From NCBI RefSeq assembly GCF_003663825.1, contig NZ_RCCC01000001.1, positions 2,922,501 to 2,986,500 of the forward strand: DNA of 64,000 nucleotides, in the 5' to 3' direction. Below are positions 39,621 through 47,781 of the stretch, one piece after another. The DNA comes from Acidovorax sp. 106 (lineage in GTDB: Bacteria; Pseudomonadota; Gammaproteobacteria; Burkholderiales; Burkholderiaceae_C). Each line of letters begins with the position of its first letter. Position 1 is the first letter of the stretch. The position numbers and the translations under genes are program-made. The notes beneath the pieces were generated by a model that was not told where the DNA came from, ran no database searches, and worked only from the letters and a program-made list of their open reading frames with translations.

Positions 39621-39648
39621 AGGTTGGGCGGCTTTCGCACATTTCAAG
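39621..39648 (-). promoter_or_regulatory. Sigma-32-like heat-shock promoter before grpE
   Basis: On the minus strand CTTGAAA (39642-39648) is an exact -35 match, followed after 13 bases by CCCAACCT (39621-39628), a partial match to the -10 CCCCATNT. It lies 37 bases upstream of the grpE start codon. Confidence 0.6.
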
Positions 39649-39740
39649 TCGGGTACATGGATGAAACCACGTTTTGGCTGCAAATGCGTGGTTTTGGGCG
39701 CGCATTGCAGGGCACCAAAGCCCTTGAAAGGCACGCCAAG

Positions 39741-39769
39741 TGTACAAGCGCCAAAGTGCGCGCTATAAT
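39741..39769 (+). promoter_or_regulatory. Sigma-70 promoter for rpsF-priB-rpsR-rplI
   Basis: TGTACA (39741-39746) and TATAAT (39764-39769) are separated by 17 bases. The -10 is a perfect match and the -35 matches four of six. It lies 65 bases before rpsF, leaving a leader that can form a hairpin. Confidence 0.75.
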
Positions 39770-39785
39770 TTACGGCTTTGCCTTG

Positions 39786-39813
39786 CCACACCGCTTCTAG
39801 ACGCAGCGGGTGG
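39786..39813 (+). promoter_or_regulatory. Hairpin in rpsF leader, possible S6:S18 autoregulation site
   Basis: CCAC and CCGCT (39786-39795, with A39790 bulged) pair with AGCGG and GTGG (39805-39813) around the loop TCTAGACGC. The rpsF leaders of many bacteria carry a hairpin with a CCG element that binds the S6:S18 complex. The match here is suggestive only. Confidence 0.4.
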
Positions 39814-39834
39814 TGTCATCCAAAAGGAGTATGC

Positions 39835-40224
39835 ATGCGTCATTACGAAATCATTTTGTTGATCCATCCGGATCAAAGCGAACAAGTTCCAGCCATGCTG
39901 GAGCGCTACAAGGGCATGATCACCGCTGGCGGTGGCAAGGTGCACCGCGTGGAAGACTGGGGCCGCCGTCAACTGGCGTACCTGATCAACAAGTTGGCCA
40001 AGGCCCACTACCTGTGCGTAAACATCGAAGCCGACCAGGCTGTGATGGCTGAACTGGAACACGCGTTCAAGTTCAACGACGCCGTGCTGCGCCACTTGAC
40101 GGTTCAAAAGAAGAAGGCCGACACAGGCCCATCTTCCATGATGAAGACCGTTGAGCGCGAAGAAGCCCGCAAGGCCAGCCAAGCTGAATACGCAGCTGCC
40201 GGCGGCGAGCGCGGCGAGCGCTGA
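39835..40224 (+). CDS. rpsF: 30S ribosomal protein S6
   Basis: S6 binds S18 and the central domain of 16S rRNA. The 129-residue product starts [20 protein letters not shown], includes [19 protein letters not shown] and HYLCVNIEA, and has an Ala/Glu/Arg-rich tail. ATG 39835 lies five bases after AAGGAG (39824-39829); another ATG at 39831 is out of frame. It is the first gene of the S6 operon, with priB, rpsR and rplI following. Confidence 0.97.
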   Translation: MRHYEIILLIHPDQSEQVPAMLERYKGMITAGGGKVHRVEDWGRRQLAYLINKLAKAHYLCVNIEADQAVMAELEHAFKFNDAVLRHLTVQKKKADTGPSSMMKTVEREEARKASQAEYAAAGGERGER

Positions 40225-40239
40225 TCCATCCTCGTTGGA

Positions 40240-40530
40240 GTGGAGAATCGCGTTGTCTTGACCGCTTGCATCGCAGAGGCTGAGTCCCTGCGCTACACGC
40301 CCGCCGGATTGCCTGCCCTTACCCTGCGGCTCGAACATGAGTCCCAGCAAACCGAGGCAGGCCACCCACGCGAAGTCAAGGCAGCCATGAAAGCTGTTGC
40401 CTTTGGTGCAATGGCCGAGCGTCTGGCGCGGCAGAACATTGGAAGTCTCTGGACTTTCTCTGGATTTCTGGCAACCCCACGCAATGGCAAAAACGCAGTG
40501 CTGCACATCCAGGATATTCAACAAAATTAA
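40240..40530 (+). CDS. priB: Primosomal replication protein N
   Basis: PriB is a small OB-fold single-strand DNA-binding protein that helps PriA restart replication. The 96-residue product has RVVLTACIAEAESLRYTPAG, LTLRLEHESQQ and GFLATPRNGKNAVLHIQDIQ. The start is taken as GTG 40240; its upstream Shine-Dalgarno is poor, so it may be translationally coupled to rpsF, which ends 15 bases earlier. Its place between rpsF and rpsR is conserved in proteobacteria that have priB. Confidence 0.92.
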   Translation: MENRVVLTACIAEAESLRYTPAGLPALTLRLEHESQQTEAGHPREVKAAMKAVAFGAMAERLARQNIGSLWTFSGFLATPRNGKNAVLHIQDIQQN

Positions 40531-40548
40531 TTTTCCAAGGGGTCCGCA

Positions 40549-40830
40549 ATGGCCACGTTCAAGAAGTTCAACAAAGACAAGCGCCCAAAGCGCAACACCC
40601 AGTCCCTGCTGTTCAAGCGCAAGCGCTTTTGCCGCTTCACGGTGACGGGCGTTGAAGAAATCGACTACAAGGATGTCGACACGCTGCGCGATTTCATCGC
40701 CGAAAACGGCAAGATCATCCCCGCACGCCTGACCGGCACGCGCGCCATTTTCCAGCGTCAGCTGAACACCGCCATCAAGCGCGCTCGCTTCCTGGCCCTG
40801 GTGCCTTACAGCGACCAGCACAAGATCTAA
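40549..40830 (+). CDS. rpsR: 30S ribosomal protein S18
   Basis: S18 forms a heterodimer with S6 in the 30S platform. The 93-residue product contains [39 protein letters not shown] and the basic C-terminus [19 protein letters not shown] site AAGGGG lies before ATG 40549. It is followed after 12 bases by rplI. Confidence 0.97.
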   Translation: MATFKKFNKDKRPKRNTQSLLFKRKRFCRFTVTGVEEIDYKDVDTLRDFIAENGKIIPARLTGTRAIFQRQLNTAIKRARFLALVPYSDQHKI

Positions 40831-40842
40831 GGAGCACAACCC

Positions 40843-41295
40843 ATGCAAATCATTCTGCTCGACAAGGTTGTGAACCTCGGCAACCTCGGCGAAATCGTCA
40901 AGGTGAAAGACGGCTACGCCCGCAACTTCCTGATCCCCGCTGGCCGCGCCCGCCGCGCCACGGAAGCCGCCAAGGCTGAGTTCGAAGCCAAGCGCGCTGA
41001 ACTCGAAAAGGCCGCTGCTGCCAAGCTGGCAGAAGCCCAAGCCCAAGGCGAAAAGCTGGCAGGCACCACCGTCAAGCTGACGCAAAAGGCTGGCGTGGAT
41101 GGCCGTCTGTTTGGTTCTGTGACCAACCACGACATCGCCGAAGAGCTGAACAAGCAAGGCTACAAGGTCGCTAAGGCCCAGATCCGCCTGCCCAACGGCC
41201 CTATCAAGGTCGTGAGCGAAAGCACCGTGAACGTTGCTCTGCACACCGACGTGGTGGTGGAAGTGACTGTTTCGGTCTACGGCGAAACTGCCTGA
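40843..41295 (+). CDS. rplI: 50S ribosomal protein L9
   Basis: L9 binds domain V of 23S rRNA near the L1 stalk. The 150-residue product has the N-terminal signature [20 protein letters not shown] with [13 protein letters not shown], a long alpha-helical linker and the C-terminal domain [26 protein letters not shown] precedes ATG 40843. It ends the S6 operon and is followed by a strong terminator. Confidence 0.98.
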   Translation: MQIILLDKVVNLGNLGEIVKVKDGYARNFLIPAGRARRATEAAKAEFEAKRAELEKAAAAKLAEAQAQGEKLAGTTVKLTQKAGVDGRLFGSVTNHDIAEELNKQGYKVAKAQIRLPNGPIKVVSESTVNVALHTDVVVEVTVSVYGETA

Positions 41296-41316
41296 TTCAC
41301 CTCAGGTGACCCGTCA

Positions 41317-41340
41317 AAAAGCCGCCCTCGGGCGGCTTTT
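41317..41340 (+). terminator. Rho-independent terminator downstream of rplI
   Basis: AAAAGCCGCC pairs with GGCGGCTTTT around CTCG, ending in a run of four T residues. It lies 21 bases after the rplI stop and separates the ribosomal operon from dnaB. Confidence 0.92.
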
Positions 41341-41360
41341 GTCATTGGGTCTGCCATAGT

Positions 41361-41402
41361 TGTACAGGGTGGCCCACAGGTCATCCACGGATTACCCACA
41401 GG
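41361..41402. promoter_or_regulatory. Phased DnaA-box-like elements upstream of dnaB
   Basis: CCCACAGG at 41373-41380 and 41395-41402 flank the related TCCACGGA at 41384-41391, giving an exact 11-base spacing. TTACCCACA (41392-41400) is one base from the DnaA consensus TTATCCACA. DnaA binding is inferred. Confidence 0.4.
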
Positions 41403-41471
41403 CTTATTCCCTGCTGGCCTGGTTCACAGGCGCGGGGGGTAGCATTCAGGCCTCGTTCGGAGAACTTTCCC

Positions 41472-42893
41472 ATGTCCGCTGTCTTTCCCCCGCTAGATGA
41501 CCAAGGCTTCGCCGCCCCCAGTGCCCAGGACGGCGAGGTGGCCCGCCTGCGCATTCCGCCGCATTCGGTGGAGGCTGAATCCAGTGTGCTGGGAGGCTTG
41601 CTGCTGGACAACAACGCGTGGGACCGTGTTGGGGACTTGCTGGCGGAGAGCAATTTTTACCGCCATGAGCACCAGCTGATCTTCACGGCCATCAGCGGTC
41701 TGATCAATGGCAGCAAGCCTGCTGATGTGATCACGGTGTTTGAGCACTTGCAAAGCTTGGGCAAGGCCGATGAGGTGGGCGGGCTGGCTTACCTCAACAA
41801 CCTGGCGCAGTATGTGCCCAGCGCCAGTAATATCCGCCGCTATGCGGAGATCGTGCGCGAGCGCGCCATCCTGCGCAAGCTGGTCACGGCCAGCGATGAA
41901 ATCTCTACCAATGCCTTCAATCCGCAGGGCAAGACGGTGGAGCGGATTTTGGACGAGGCTGAGGCCAAAATCTTCGCCATCGGTGAAGAAGGTTCACGTA
42001 CCAAGCAGGGCTTCCAGTCGCTCGACACCCTGGTGATCGATCTGCTCGATCGGGTGCAGGAAATGGCCGACAACCCGGTGGACGTGACAGGCGTGCCCAC
42101 CGGTTTTGCTGACCTGGATCGCATGACATCTGGCTTGCAGGCGGGTGACATGGTGGTGCTGGCGGCGCGTCCGTCCATGGGGAAGACCTCGTTTGCGGTG
42201 AACATTGCCGAGCATGTGGCGCTCAACGAGGGTTTGCCGGTTGCCATCTTCTCGATGGAAATGGGCGCAGCCCAATTGGCGGTGCGTATCGTGGGCTCGA
42301 TTGGCCGGGTGAACCAGGGCAATTTGCGCACCGGCAAACTCACGGACGACGAATGGCCGCGCCTGACCGAGGCGATTGAAAAACTGCGCACGGTGTCACT
42401 GCACATTGACGAAACTCCCGGCCTCACGCCGGGTGAGTTGCGCGCCAACGCCCGTCGCTTGGCGCGCCAGTGCGGCAAGCTGGGCTTGATCGTGGTCGAC
42501 TACCTGCAGCTCATGAGCGGCTCGGGTGCGGGCAGTGCCGACAACCGGGCCACAGAGCTGGGTGAAATCTCTCGGGGTCTGAAGATGCTGGCCAAGGAGT
42601 TGCAGTGCCCGGTGATTGCGCTATCGCAGCTCAACCGTTCGGTGGAGCAGCGCACCGACAAGCGCCCCATGATGTCCGACTTGCGTGAATCGGGCGCTAT
42701 TGAGCAGGATGCGGACATCATCATGTTCATCTACCGCGACGACTACTACAACAAGGACAGCAAGGAGCCCAACGTGGCCGAGGTCATCATTGGCAAGCAG
42801 CGTAACGGCCCCACGGGGACGGTGAAGCTGTTCTTCCAGAAGAACCAGACCCGCTTCGAGAATCTGGCCATGGGTTCGGGCGACGACTACTAA
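41472..42893 (+). CDS. dnaB: Replicative DNA helicase
   Basis: DnaB is the hexameric helicase that unwinds DNA at the replication fork. The 473-residue product has the N-terminal DnaG-interacting helical domain (IPPHSVEAESSVLGGLLLDN), then the RecA-like core with Walker A ARPSMGKTSFAVNIAEH, Walker B LGLIVVDYLQLMSG and QLNRSVEQRTDKRPMMSDLR. There is no intein. It follows rplI, the usual order, but has its own upstream region with DnaA-box-like repeats. A perfect palindromic repeat follows its stop. Confidence 0.98.
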   Translation: MSAVFPPLDDQGFAAPSAQDGEVARLRIPPHSVEAESSVLGGLLLDNNAWDRVGDLLAESNFYRHEHQLIFTAISGLINGSKPADVITVFEHLQSLGKADEVGGLAYLNNLAQYVPSASNIRRYAEIVRERAILRKLVTASDEISTNAFNPQGKTVERILDEAEAKIFAIGEEGSRTKQGFQSLDTLVIDLLDRVQEMADNPVDVTGVPTGFADLDRMTSGLQAGDMVVLAARPSMGKTSFAVNIAEHVALNEGLPVAIFSMEMGAAQLAVRIVGSIGRVNQGNLRTGKLTDDEWPRLTEAIEKLRTVSLHIDETPGLTPGELRANARRLARQCGKLGLIVVDYLQLMSGSGAGSADNRATELGEISRGLKMLAKELQCPVIALSQLNRSVEQRTDKRPMMSDLRESGAIEQDADIIMFIYRDDYYNKDSKEPNVAEVIIGKQRNGPTGTVKLFFQKNQTRFENLAMGSGDDY

Positions 42894-42895
42894 TA

Positions 42896-42953
42896 AAAAT
42901 AGCCCCTAGCGCTTATGGAATAAGCGCTAGGGGCTATTGAATTTATAGCAAAT
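42896..42953. repeat. Perfect palindromic repeat downstream of dnaB
   Basis: ATAGCCCCTAGCGCTTA (42899-42915) and TAAGCGCTAGGGGCTAT (42921-42937) pair perfectly over 17 bases around TGGAA, followed by TGAATTTATAGCAA. It lies between converging genes. Relative to the copy at 19739 it has CCCC/GGGG in place of CTTC/GAAG, a compensated change. Confidence 0.93.
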
Positions 42954-42989
42954 GAGCGGTGAGGCTCGGGGTATGCTGTCCGGTAGTCG

Positions 42990-43376
42990 CTACTGTTTGA
43001 ACGCCCACACGAGCAGTCCGATGCAGGTGCATGCCAGCACGGTGACAACCAAGGTCAAGCGGCGGTTGCGTTGGCGCAAGTCCTCTACCGCCTGTATCAC
43101 CTGGGCGTTTTGCTGAGCCAGGGACTGGATCAGCGCGGCCCCGTCCAATTGCTCCTGTTCCAACTGGAGCACGCGTTCCCGCAAATGCCGCAATTGCACA
43201 TCGGTGGGCAGGGTGGTCTCGGTGCCCGCGTCTGCAATGGAGCCTGTGGCCGTGGCGTCTGCTTTGCCCTTGCGGGTGGCGCCCAGCAGCTTTTTGGCAG
43301 CTTGCAGGATCTGGGGCGTTGCCTCAATGACATCGCCCCAGGGCACCAGCTTGAGCGCGGTGACCCAGCCCACCAT
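42990..43376 (-). CDS. Conserved hypothetical protein with coiled coil and C-terminal membrane anchor
   Basis: A 128-residue protein I cannot name. A basic N-terminal part (ILQAAKKLLGATRKGKAD) is followed by a low-complexity Thr/Ala stretch, a coiled coil at about 62-105 (LRHLRERVLQLEQEQLDGAA, QSLAQQNAQVIQAVEDLRQR) and a single membrane segment at the end (LTLVVTVLACTCIGLLVWAF). It looks like a tail-anchored protein with most of its length in the cytoplasm. ATG 43376 lies two bases downstream of the PhoH-type gene stop, so the two probably share a transcript. Confidence 0.72.
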   Translation of the reverse strand: MVGWVTALKLVPWGDVIEATPQILQAAKKLLGATRKGKADATATGSIADAGTETTLPTDVQLRHLRERVLQLEQEQLDGAALIQSLAQQNAQVIQAVEDLRQRNRRLTLVVTVLACTCIGLLVWAFKQ

Positions 43377-43378
43377 GG

Positions 43379-45118
43379 TCAGAGCACCTCGCTGGCAAAG
43401 TCTGCCAGGCGTGAGCGTTCACCACGCGCCAGCGTGATGTGACCGCTGTGCGGCCAGCCCTTGAAGCGGTCCACGGCATAGGTCAGTCCCGAGGAGCCTT
43501 CGGTGAGGTACGGCGTGTCGATCTGTGCCAGATTGCCCATGCAGATGATCTTGGTGCCGGGGCCTGCGCGGGTGATCAGCGTCTTCATCTGCTTGGGCGT
43601 CAGGTTCTGCGCCTCGTCGATGATCACGTACTTGTTCAGGAAGGTGCGCCCGCGCATGAAGTTCATGCTCTTGATCTTGATGCGGCTGCGGATCAGCTCG
43701 TTGGTAGCCGCACGGCCCCATTCGCCTGCATTGCCGCCATCGCCCTTGGCCAAAAACTCCAGATTGTCGTCCAGGGCGCCCATCCAGGGGCCCATCTTTT
43801 CTTCTTCGGTGCCGGGCAGGAAGCCGATGTCCTCGCCCACGCTCACGGTGGCGCGGGTCATGATGATCTCGGTGTAGCGGCGGTCGTCCAGCACCTGGGT
43901 CAGGCCTGCGGCCAGGGCCAGCAGGGTCTTGCCGGTGCCAGCGGTGCCGGTCAGTGTCACGAAGTCGATCTCGGGGTCCATGAGCAGATTCATGGCGTAG
44001 TTCTGCTCGCGGTTGCGTGTGCTCACGCCCCATACGGCATTCTTGGCAGAACCGTAGTCCTTCAGGGTCTGCAATACCGCTGTTTTCTCGCGGATTTCAC
44101 TCACACGCGCAAACAGGCTGGGCTCGCCGGGGGCTTCAAAGTACACGAACTGATTGATCATCAGCTGCGGCACGATGGGCCCACCAATGCGGTAGTAAGT
44201 GTGGGCACCGCTTTGCCAGCTTTCGACATTCTTGCCGCTCTTGGTCCAGAAGTCGGGCGGCAGGGCCAGCACGCCGGCGTACAGCAGGTCGCCGTCTTCC
44301 AGCGTCTTGTCGTTCTGGTAGTCCTCGGCGGTCAGGCCCAGTGCGCGGGCTTTGACGCGCATGTTGATGTCTTTGGACACCAGCACCACCTCGCGCGGTG
44401 CATGCAGCTTGCGCAGGGCTTCCACCACACCCAGGATCTGGTTGTCTGCCTTGCCCTGGGGCAGGCTGGTGGGCAGGCTGTAGTCCAGTGGCACGGTCTG
44501 GAAGAACAGGTGGCCACCTGCAGCCCGTTGGCCTGTGGAGTCGAGCTTGAGGCCCTTGGCCATGTCGGCGCCCTGGGCTGCCGCCAGTGCATCGAGCGTG
44601 CGGCTGGCTTGGCGGCCGTTGCGGGCCACTTCAGTCATGCCCTTCTTGTGGCCATCCAGCTCTTCCAGCACGATCATCGGCAGGAAGATGTCGTGCTCCT
44701 CAAAGCGGAACAGGCTGGTTGGGTCGTGCAGCAGCACGTTGGTGTCCAGCACGAACAGCTTGGCGGGGCCTTGGGCGCGGGCTTTTTTGCTGCGAGGGGC
44801 TGCCTCGGTTGGCACGGGGACCGGCGCCGCACTGGGCGTGGCCGCCTTGCTGGGAGTACTGCGGCGGGTGGTGGGCGCTGGCTTGGCGGGTGTTGCTGCG
44901 GCTGTTGTTGCGACCGGCGCGCTTGCGCTGGCTTTGCTGCGGGCCGTGCTTGTGCGCGCAGTGCTCACAACGTGGGCTACGGCTGCGGTGCTTGCTTCAT
45001 CGGCGTCTGGTTCACTTGACGCAGCGCGGGTATTGGTGCGAGATGGTGTGGCTTTGTTGTCATAGGCCTCTGATGAGAGCAGGGCGGCGCGTCGGCTGGG
45101 GGCGGGTGGCAAGGGCAT
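43379..45118 (-). CDS. PIN domain-PhoH-like ATPase fusion
   Basis: A 579-residue protein. It opens with about 115 disordered residues rich in Ala, Thr, Ser and Pro. A PIN nuclease domain follows (KLFVLDTNVLLHDPTSLFRF, IVLEELDGHKKG, acidic DINMRVKA), then a PhoH-type P-loop ATPase with LTGTAGTGKTLLALAAGL, MTRATVSVGEDIGFLPGT and YVIIDEAQNLTPKQMKTLI. Such PhoH2-like fusions have been described as RNA helicase/nucleases. The acidic PIN residues appear intact. ATG 45118 (MPLPPAPSRRAA) was chosen; the disordered leader makes the exact start uncertain. The prxQ terminator lies just upstream. Confidence 0.93.
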   Translation of the reverse strand: MPLPPAPSRRAALLSSEAYDNKATPSRTNTRAASSEPDADEASTAAVAHVVSTARTSTARSKASASAPVATTAAATPAKPAPTTRRSTPSKAATPSAAPVPVPTEAAPRSKKARAQGPAKLFVLDTNVLLHDPTSLFRFEEHDIFLPMIVLEELDGHKKGMTEVARNGRQASRTLDALAAAQGADMAKGLKLDSTGQRAAGGHLFFQTVPLDYSLPTSLPQGKADNQILGVVEALRKLHAPREVVLVSKDINMRVKARALGLTAEDYQNDKTLEDGDLLYAGVLALPPDFWTKSGKNVESWQSGAHTYYRIGGPIVPQLMINQFVYFEAPGEPSLFARVSEIREKTAVLQTLKDYGSAKNAVWGVSTRNREQNYAMNLLMDPEIDFVTLTGTAGTGKTLLALAAGLTQVLDDRRYTEIIMTRATVSVGEDIGFLPGTEEEKMGPWMGALDDNLEFLAKGDGGNAGEWGRAATNELIRSRIKIKSMNFMRGRTFLNKYVIIDEAQNLTPKQMKTLITRAGPGTKIICMGNLAQIDTPYLTEGSSGLTYAVDRFKGWPHSGHITLARGERSRLADFASEVL

Positions 45119-45152
45119 GGTGTGCAAAGGCCTCAGACAAGGGGGTTCAAAA

Positions 45153-45186
45153 AGCAAAAAGCCGCCTGGAGGCCAAGGCGGCTTTT
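45153..45186 (-). terminator. Rho-independent terminator downstream of prxQ
   Basis: On the minus strand AAAAGCCGCCT pairs with AGGCGGCTTTT around a short loop and is followed by a T-rich run. It lies between the peroxiredoxin stop (45302) and the PIN-PhoH gene start (45118). Confidence 0.88.
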
Positions 45187-45301
45187 GAATGGGGTGGAAG
45201 TCGTTGCAAGGTGCAAGGGCATTGACCCATTATGCCCATTCCGTGTGACGGCGCGATCAAGGCGCCGGTTCGGTGTGGGCTGTTGCAAACAGGTGCCGTG
45301 A

Positions 45302-45787
45302 TCAGGCGGCCTTCTTGAGTGCTTTGATGGACTTCACGGCCTTCAGGACTTCGTCCACATGGCCCGGCACCTTCAGGCCACGCCATTCTTGCACCAGCAA
45401 GCCATCGGGGCCGATCAGGAAGGTGCTGCGCTCAATGCCCTTGACCTTCTTGCCGTACATGATCTTGTTTTTGACCACGCCGAACATGTGGCACATTTTT
45501 TCTTCGGTGTCAGCGATCAACTCGAAGGGGAGTTCCAGCTTTTCCTTGAAGTCGTCGTGTGACTTCATGTTGTCACGCGACACGCCAAACACGGCTGCGC
45601 CGGCCTTGGCAAAGTCTTTGTACTTATCGCGGAACTGCATGGCCTCGGTGGTGCAGCCCGGGGTGTTGTCCTTGGGATAGAAGTACAGAATCAGAATCTG
45701 GCCCGTGTGGGAGGTGTTGGACACCTTGATCCCGCCGGTGGCGTTGGCTTCAAATTCAGGGAGGGGTTTGTTGACAACGATCGCCAT
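45302..45787 (-). CDS. Thioredoxin-dependent peroxiredoxin (Bcp/PrxQ type)
   Basis: A 161-residue thiol peroxidase that reduces hydrogen peroxide and organic peroxides. It has the strand ILILYFYPKDNTPGCTTEAM with the peroxidatic Cys, then VFGVSRDNMKSHDDFKEKLE, and RSTFLIGPDGLLVQEWRGLK. There is no Cys five residues after the peroxidatic one; C98 in EEKMCHMFGV could be the resolving residue. ATG 45787 is the clear start. It is a single-gene unit with its own terminator. Confidence 0.94.
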   Translation of the reverse strand: MAIVVNKPLPEFEANATGGIKVSNTSHTGQILILYFYPKDNTPGCTTEAMQFRDKYKDFAKAGAAVFGVSRDNMKSHDDFKEKLELPFELIADTEEKMCHMFGVVKNKIMYGKKVKGIERSTFLIGPDGLLVQEWRGLKVPGHVDEVLKAVKSIKALKKAA

Positions 45788-45977
45788 ATCACTTCAATCT
45801 CTCAGGATGTAGTCGTTGATAAGCCGGGGGAGCGGGTGTGTTATTGCTTTTGGTGGTGCCCCCGACCGCAACCCGCGATTTTACCCCGAAAATGATACTA
45901 GGCCAAATGCTTGGCCTGTATGTATGTACATGGCTGCATAAGCATGTATGAAAATTGCACGCTCAGTTTGCAGGCCG

Positions 45978-46352
45978 TTATGCGGTCTCCAGGATGAGGG
46001 CTGCCACCACGTTGCGCCCTTCGCCCGCCAGAATGTTGTAGGTGCGGCAGGCGGCGGCCGTGTCCATGGTTTCCAGGCCCAGTCTCTTGGCCATCAGGGG
46101 TTGCAGCCACGCGGGGTTGGGAAAACGATTGCGCACGCCGCTGCCAAAGATGACCAGCTCGGTTTCCAGCGACGCCAGGTACTCAAAGTGTGCCGGGGTC
46201 AGTGATTCAAAATGCGCGCAGTCCCACGCTTGCAGCAGGCCGCTGGAGCCCACGATCAGGCTTTGGGTGTGTTTGGTGCCGTCCACGCCAATCCATCCGG
46301 GGCCATAGCCGTGAATCGTCTGGGCACTGGATTTGTCGGGTTGGAATTTCAT
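45978..46352 (-). CDS. Mth938-like (DUF498) domain protein
   Basis: A 124-residue protein of the Mth938/DUF498 family. In mitochondria a relative (NDUFAF3) helps assemble respiratory complex I; the bacterial role is not established. The conserved core SLIVGSSGLLQAWDCAHFES, ELVIFGSGVRNRFPNPAWLQ and AACRTYNILAGEGRNVVAAL is clear. ATG 46352 (MKFQPDKSSAQ) was chosen because the longer frame upstream covers the divergent promoter region of the aminotransferase. The 190 bases downstream hold a small GGCCAA/TTGGCC hairpin and no gene. Confidence 0.88.
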   Translation of the reverse strand: MKFQPDKSSAQTIHGYGPGWIGVDGTKHTQSLIVGSSGLLQAWDCAHFESLTPAHFEYLASLETELVIFGSGVRNRFPNPAWLQPLMAKRLGLETMDTAAACRTYNILAGEGRNVVAALILETA

Positions 46353-46503
46353 GGTGTGCTGAGGGCGCTTTGTAAGGGGCCGGGCCTTTGTGGGCCGTCG
46401 CTTCAGGCCAGGGTGAGCGGGCTGAACTGTGGTCAAATTATAGGTTTCGCCAAGGCACGCCGTGCCTGGGTCGGCCTTTGTCCCCACGCCATCTCCGCCC
46501 GCC

Positions 46504-47739
46504 ATGAAAACCGTCAAGAAATCAGCCAAGCTCGCCAACGTGTGCTACGACATCCGGGGGCCCATCATGGATGCGGCCAAGCAGATGGAGGAGGATGGTC
46601 ACAAGATCATCAAGCTCAACATTGGCAACCTCGCCGTTTTTGGTTTTGATGCCCCGGAAGAAATCCAGCAAGACATGATTCGCAACCTGCCCAATTCGGC
46701 AGGTTACTCGGACAGCAAAGGCATTTTTGCCGCCCGGAAGGCGGTGATGCACGAGACGCAAAAGCAGGGCATCAAGGGGGTCACGCTCGACGATATCTAT
46801 CTGGGCAACGGCGCCAGCGAGCTGATCGTGATGGCCACCAACGCCCTGTTGGACGACGGTGATGAGCTGCTGCTGCCCTCGCCAGACTACCCGTTGTGGA
46901 CGGCTGCGGCCAGTCTGTCGGGCGGCACGCCGGTGCACTACCTGTGCGACGAGGCCAATGGCTGGATGCCTGACCTTCAGGATATCCGCGCGAAGGTCAC
47001 GCCGCGCACCAAAGGCATTGTGGTCATCAACCCCAACAACCCGACGGGGGCCTTGTACTCTGATGATTTGCTCCTGGGCATCCTGGCCATTGCCCGCGAG
47101 CATGGGCTGGTCGTGTTTGCCGATGAGGTGTACGACAAGGTGCTGTACGACGGCGCCAAGCACACAGCTTTAGGTTCGCTCAGTGAGGATGTGCTCACCC
47201 TCACTTTCAACTCCTTGTCCAAAAGCTACCGCTCGTGTGGTTACCGCGCGGGCTGGCTGGTGGTGTCGGGCGACAAGAAGCCCGCCAAGGATTACATCGA
47301 CGGGCTGAACATGCTCTCGAATATGCGCCTGTGCGCCAATGTGCCCGGGCAGTGGGCCATCCAGACCGCGCTGGGCGGCTATCAGAGCATCAACGATCTG
47401 GTGTGCGAAGGCGGGCGTTTGCGCAAGCAGCGTGACCTGGCCTATGAGCTGATCACCGCCATCCCGGGGGTCACCTGCGTGAAGCCGCGCGCTGCCCTGT
47501 ATATGTTCCCGCGCCTGGACCCTGCCGTGTACCCCATCCAGGACGATCAGCAGTTCTTTCTGGAGTTGCTGCAAGAAACCAAGGTCATGCTGGTGCAGGG
47601 CACGGGCTTTAACTGGGGGGCGCCAGACCACTTCCGCATCGTGTTCCTGCCCCACGAAGACGACCTGCGCGAAGCCATTGGCCGGGTGGCGAAGTTCCTG
47701 GAGCATTACCGCAAGCGCCAGCAGGTGGTGGCGGCCTGA
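46504..47739 (+). CDS. Pyridoxal-phosphate aminotransferase, alanine-synthesising type
   Basis: A 411-residue class I aminotransferase closest to AlaA, which makes alanine from pyruvate and glutamate. Signatures include KLNIGNLAVFGFDAPEEI near the N-terminus, LPSPDYPLWTAAASLSGG, VINPNNPTGALYS, FADEVYDKVLYDG and the PLP lysine in FNSLSKSYRSCGYRAGW. ATG 46504 (MKTVKKSAKLANVCYDIRGP) matches family starts. In this group it often precedes hom and thrC, as it does here after two exported proteins, hinting at shared control of amino-acid supply. Confidence 0.93.
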   Translation: MKTVKKSAKLANVCYDIRGPIMDAAKQMEEDGHKIIKLNIGNLAVFGFDAPEEIQQDMIRNLPNSAGYSDSKGIFAARKAVMHETQKQGIKGVTLDDIYLGNGASELIVMATNALLDDGDELLLPSPDYPLWTAAASLSGGTPVHYLCDEANGWMPDLQDIRAKVTPRTKGIVVINPNNPTGALYSDDLLLGILAIAREHGLVVFADEVYDKVLYDGAKHTALGSLSEDVLTLTFNSLSKSYRSCGYRAGWLVVSGDKKPAKDYIDGLNMLSNMRLCANVPGQWAIQTALGGYQSINDLVCEGGRLRKQRDLAYELITAIPGVTCVKPRAALYMFPRLDPAVYPIQDDQQFFLELLQETKVMLVQGTGFNWGAPDHFRIVFLPHEDDLREAIGRVAKFLEHYRKRQQVVAA

Positions 47740-47781
47740 TTGGGCGCACCGTCGCCTGGACTGTCTCAGGAGCCGCATCGC

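Noticed and set aside
39763..41244. 493-codon open frame antisense to the S6 operon
   Set aside because: It covers four well-recognised genes on the plus strand and has no motif of its own.
43439..45019. 526-codon open frame on the plus strand
   Set aside because: Shadow of the PIN-PhoH gene, whose P-loop and PIN motifs are clear on the minus strand.
45898..45950. GGCCAA/TTGGCC hairpin and ATGTATG repeats after the Mth938-like gene
   Set aside because: Short stem with no good T-run; could be a weak terminator but not enough to call.
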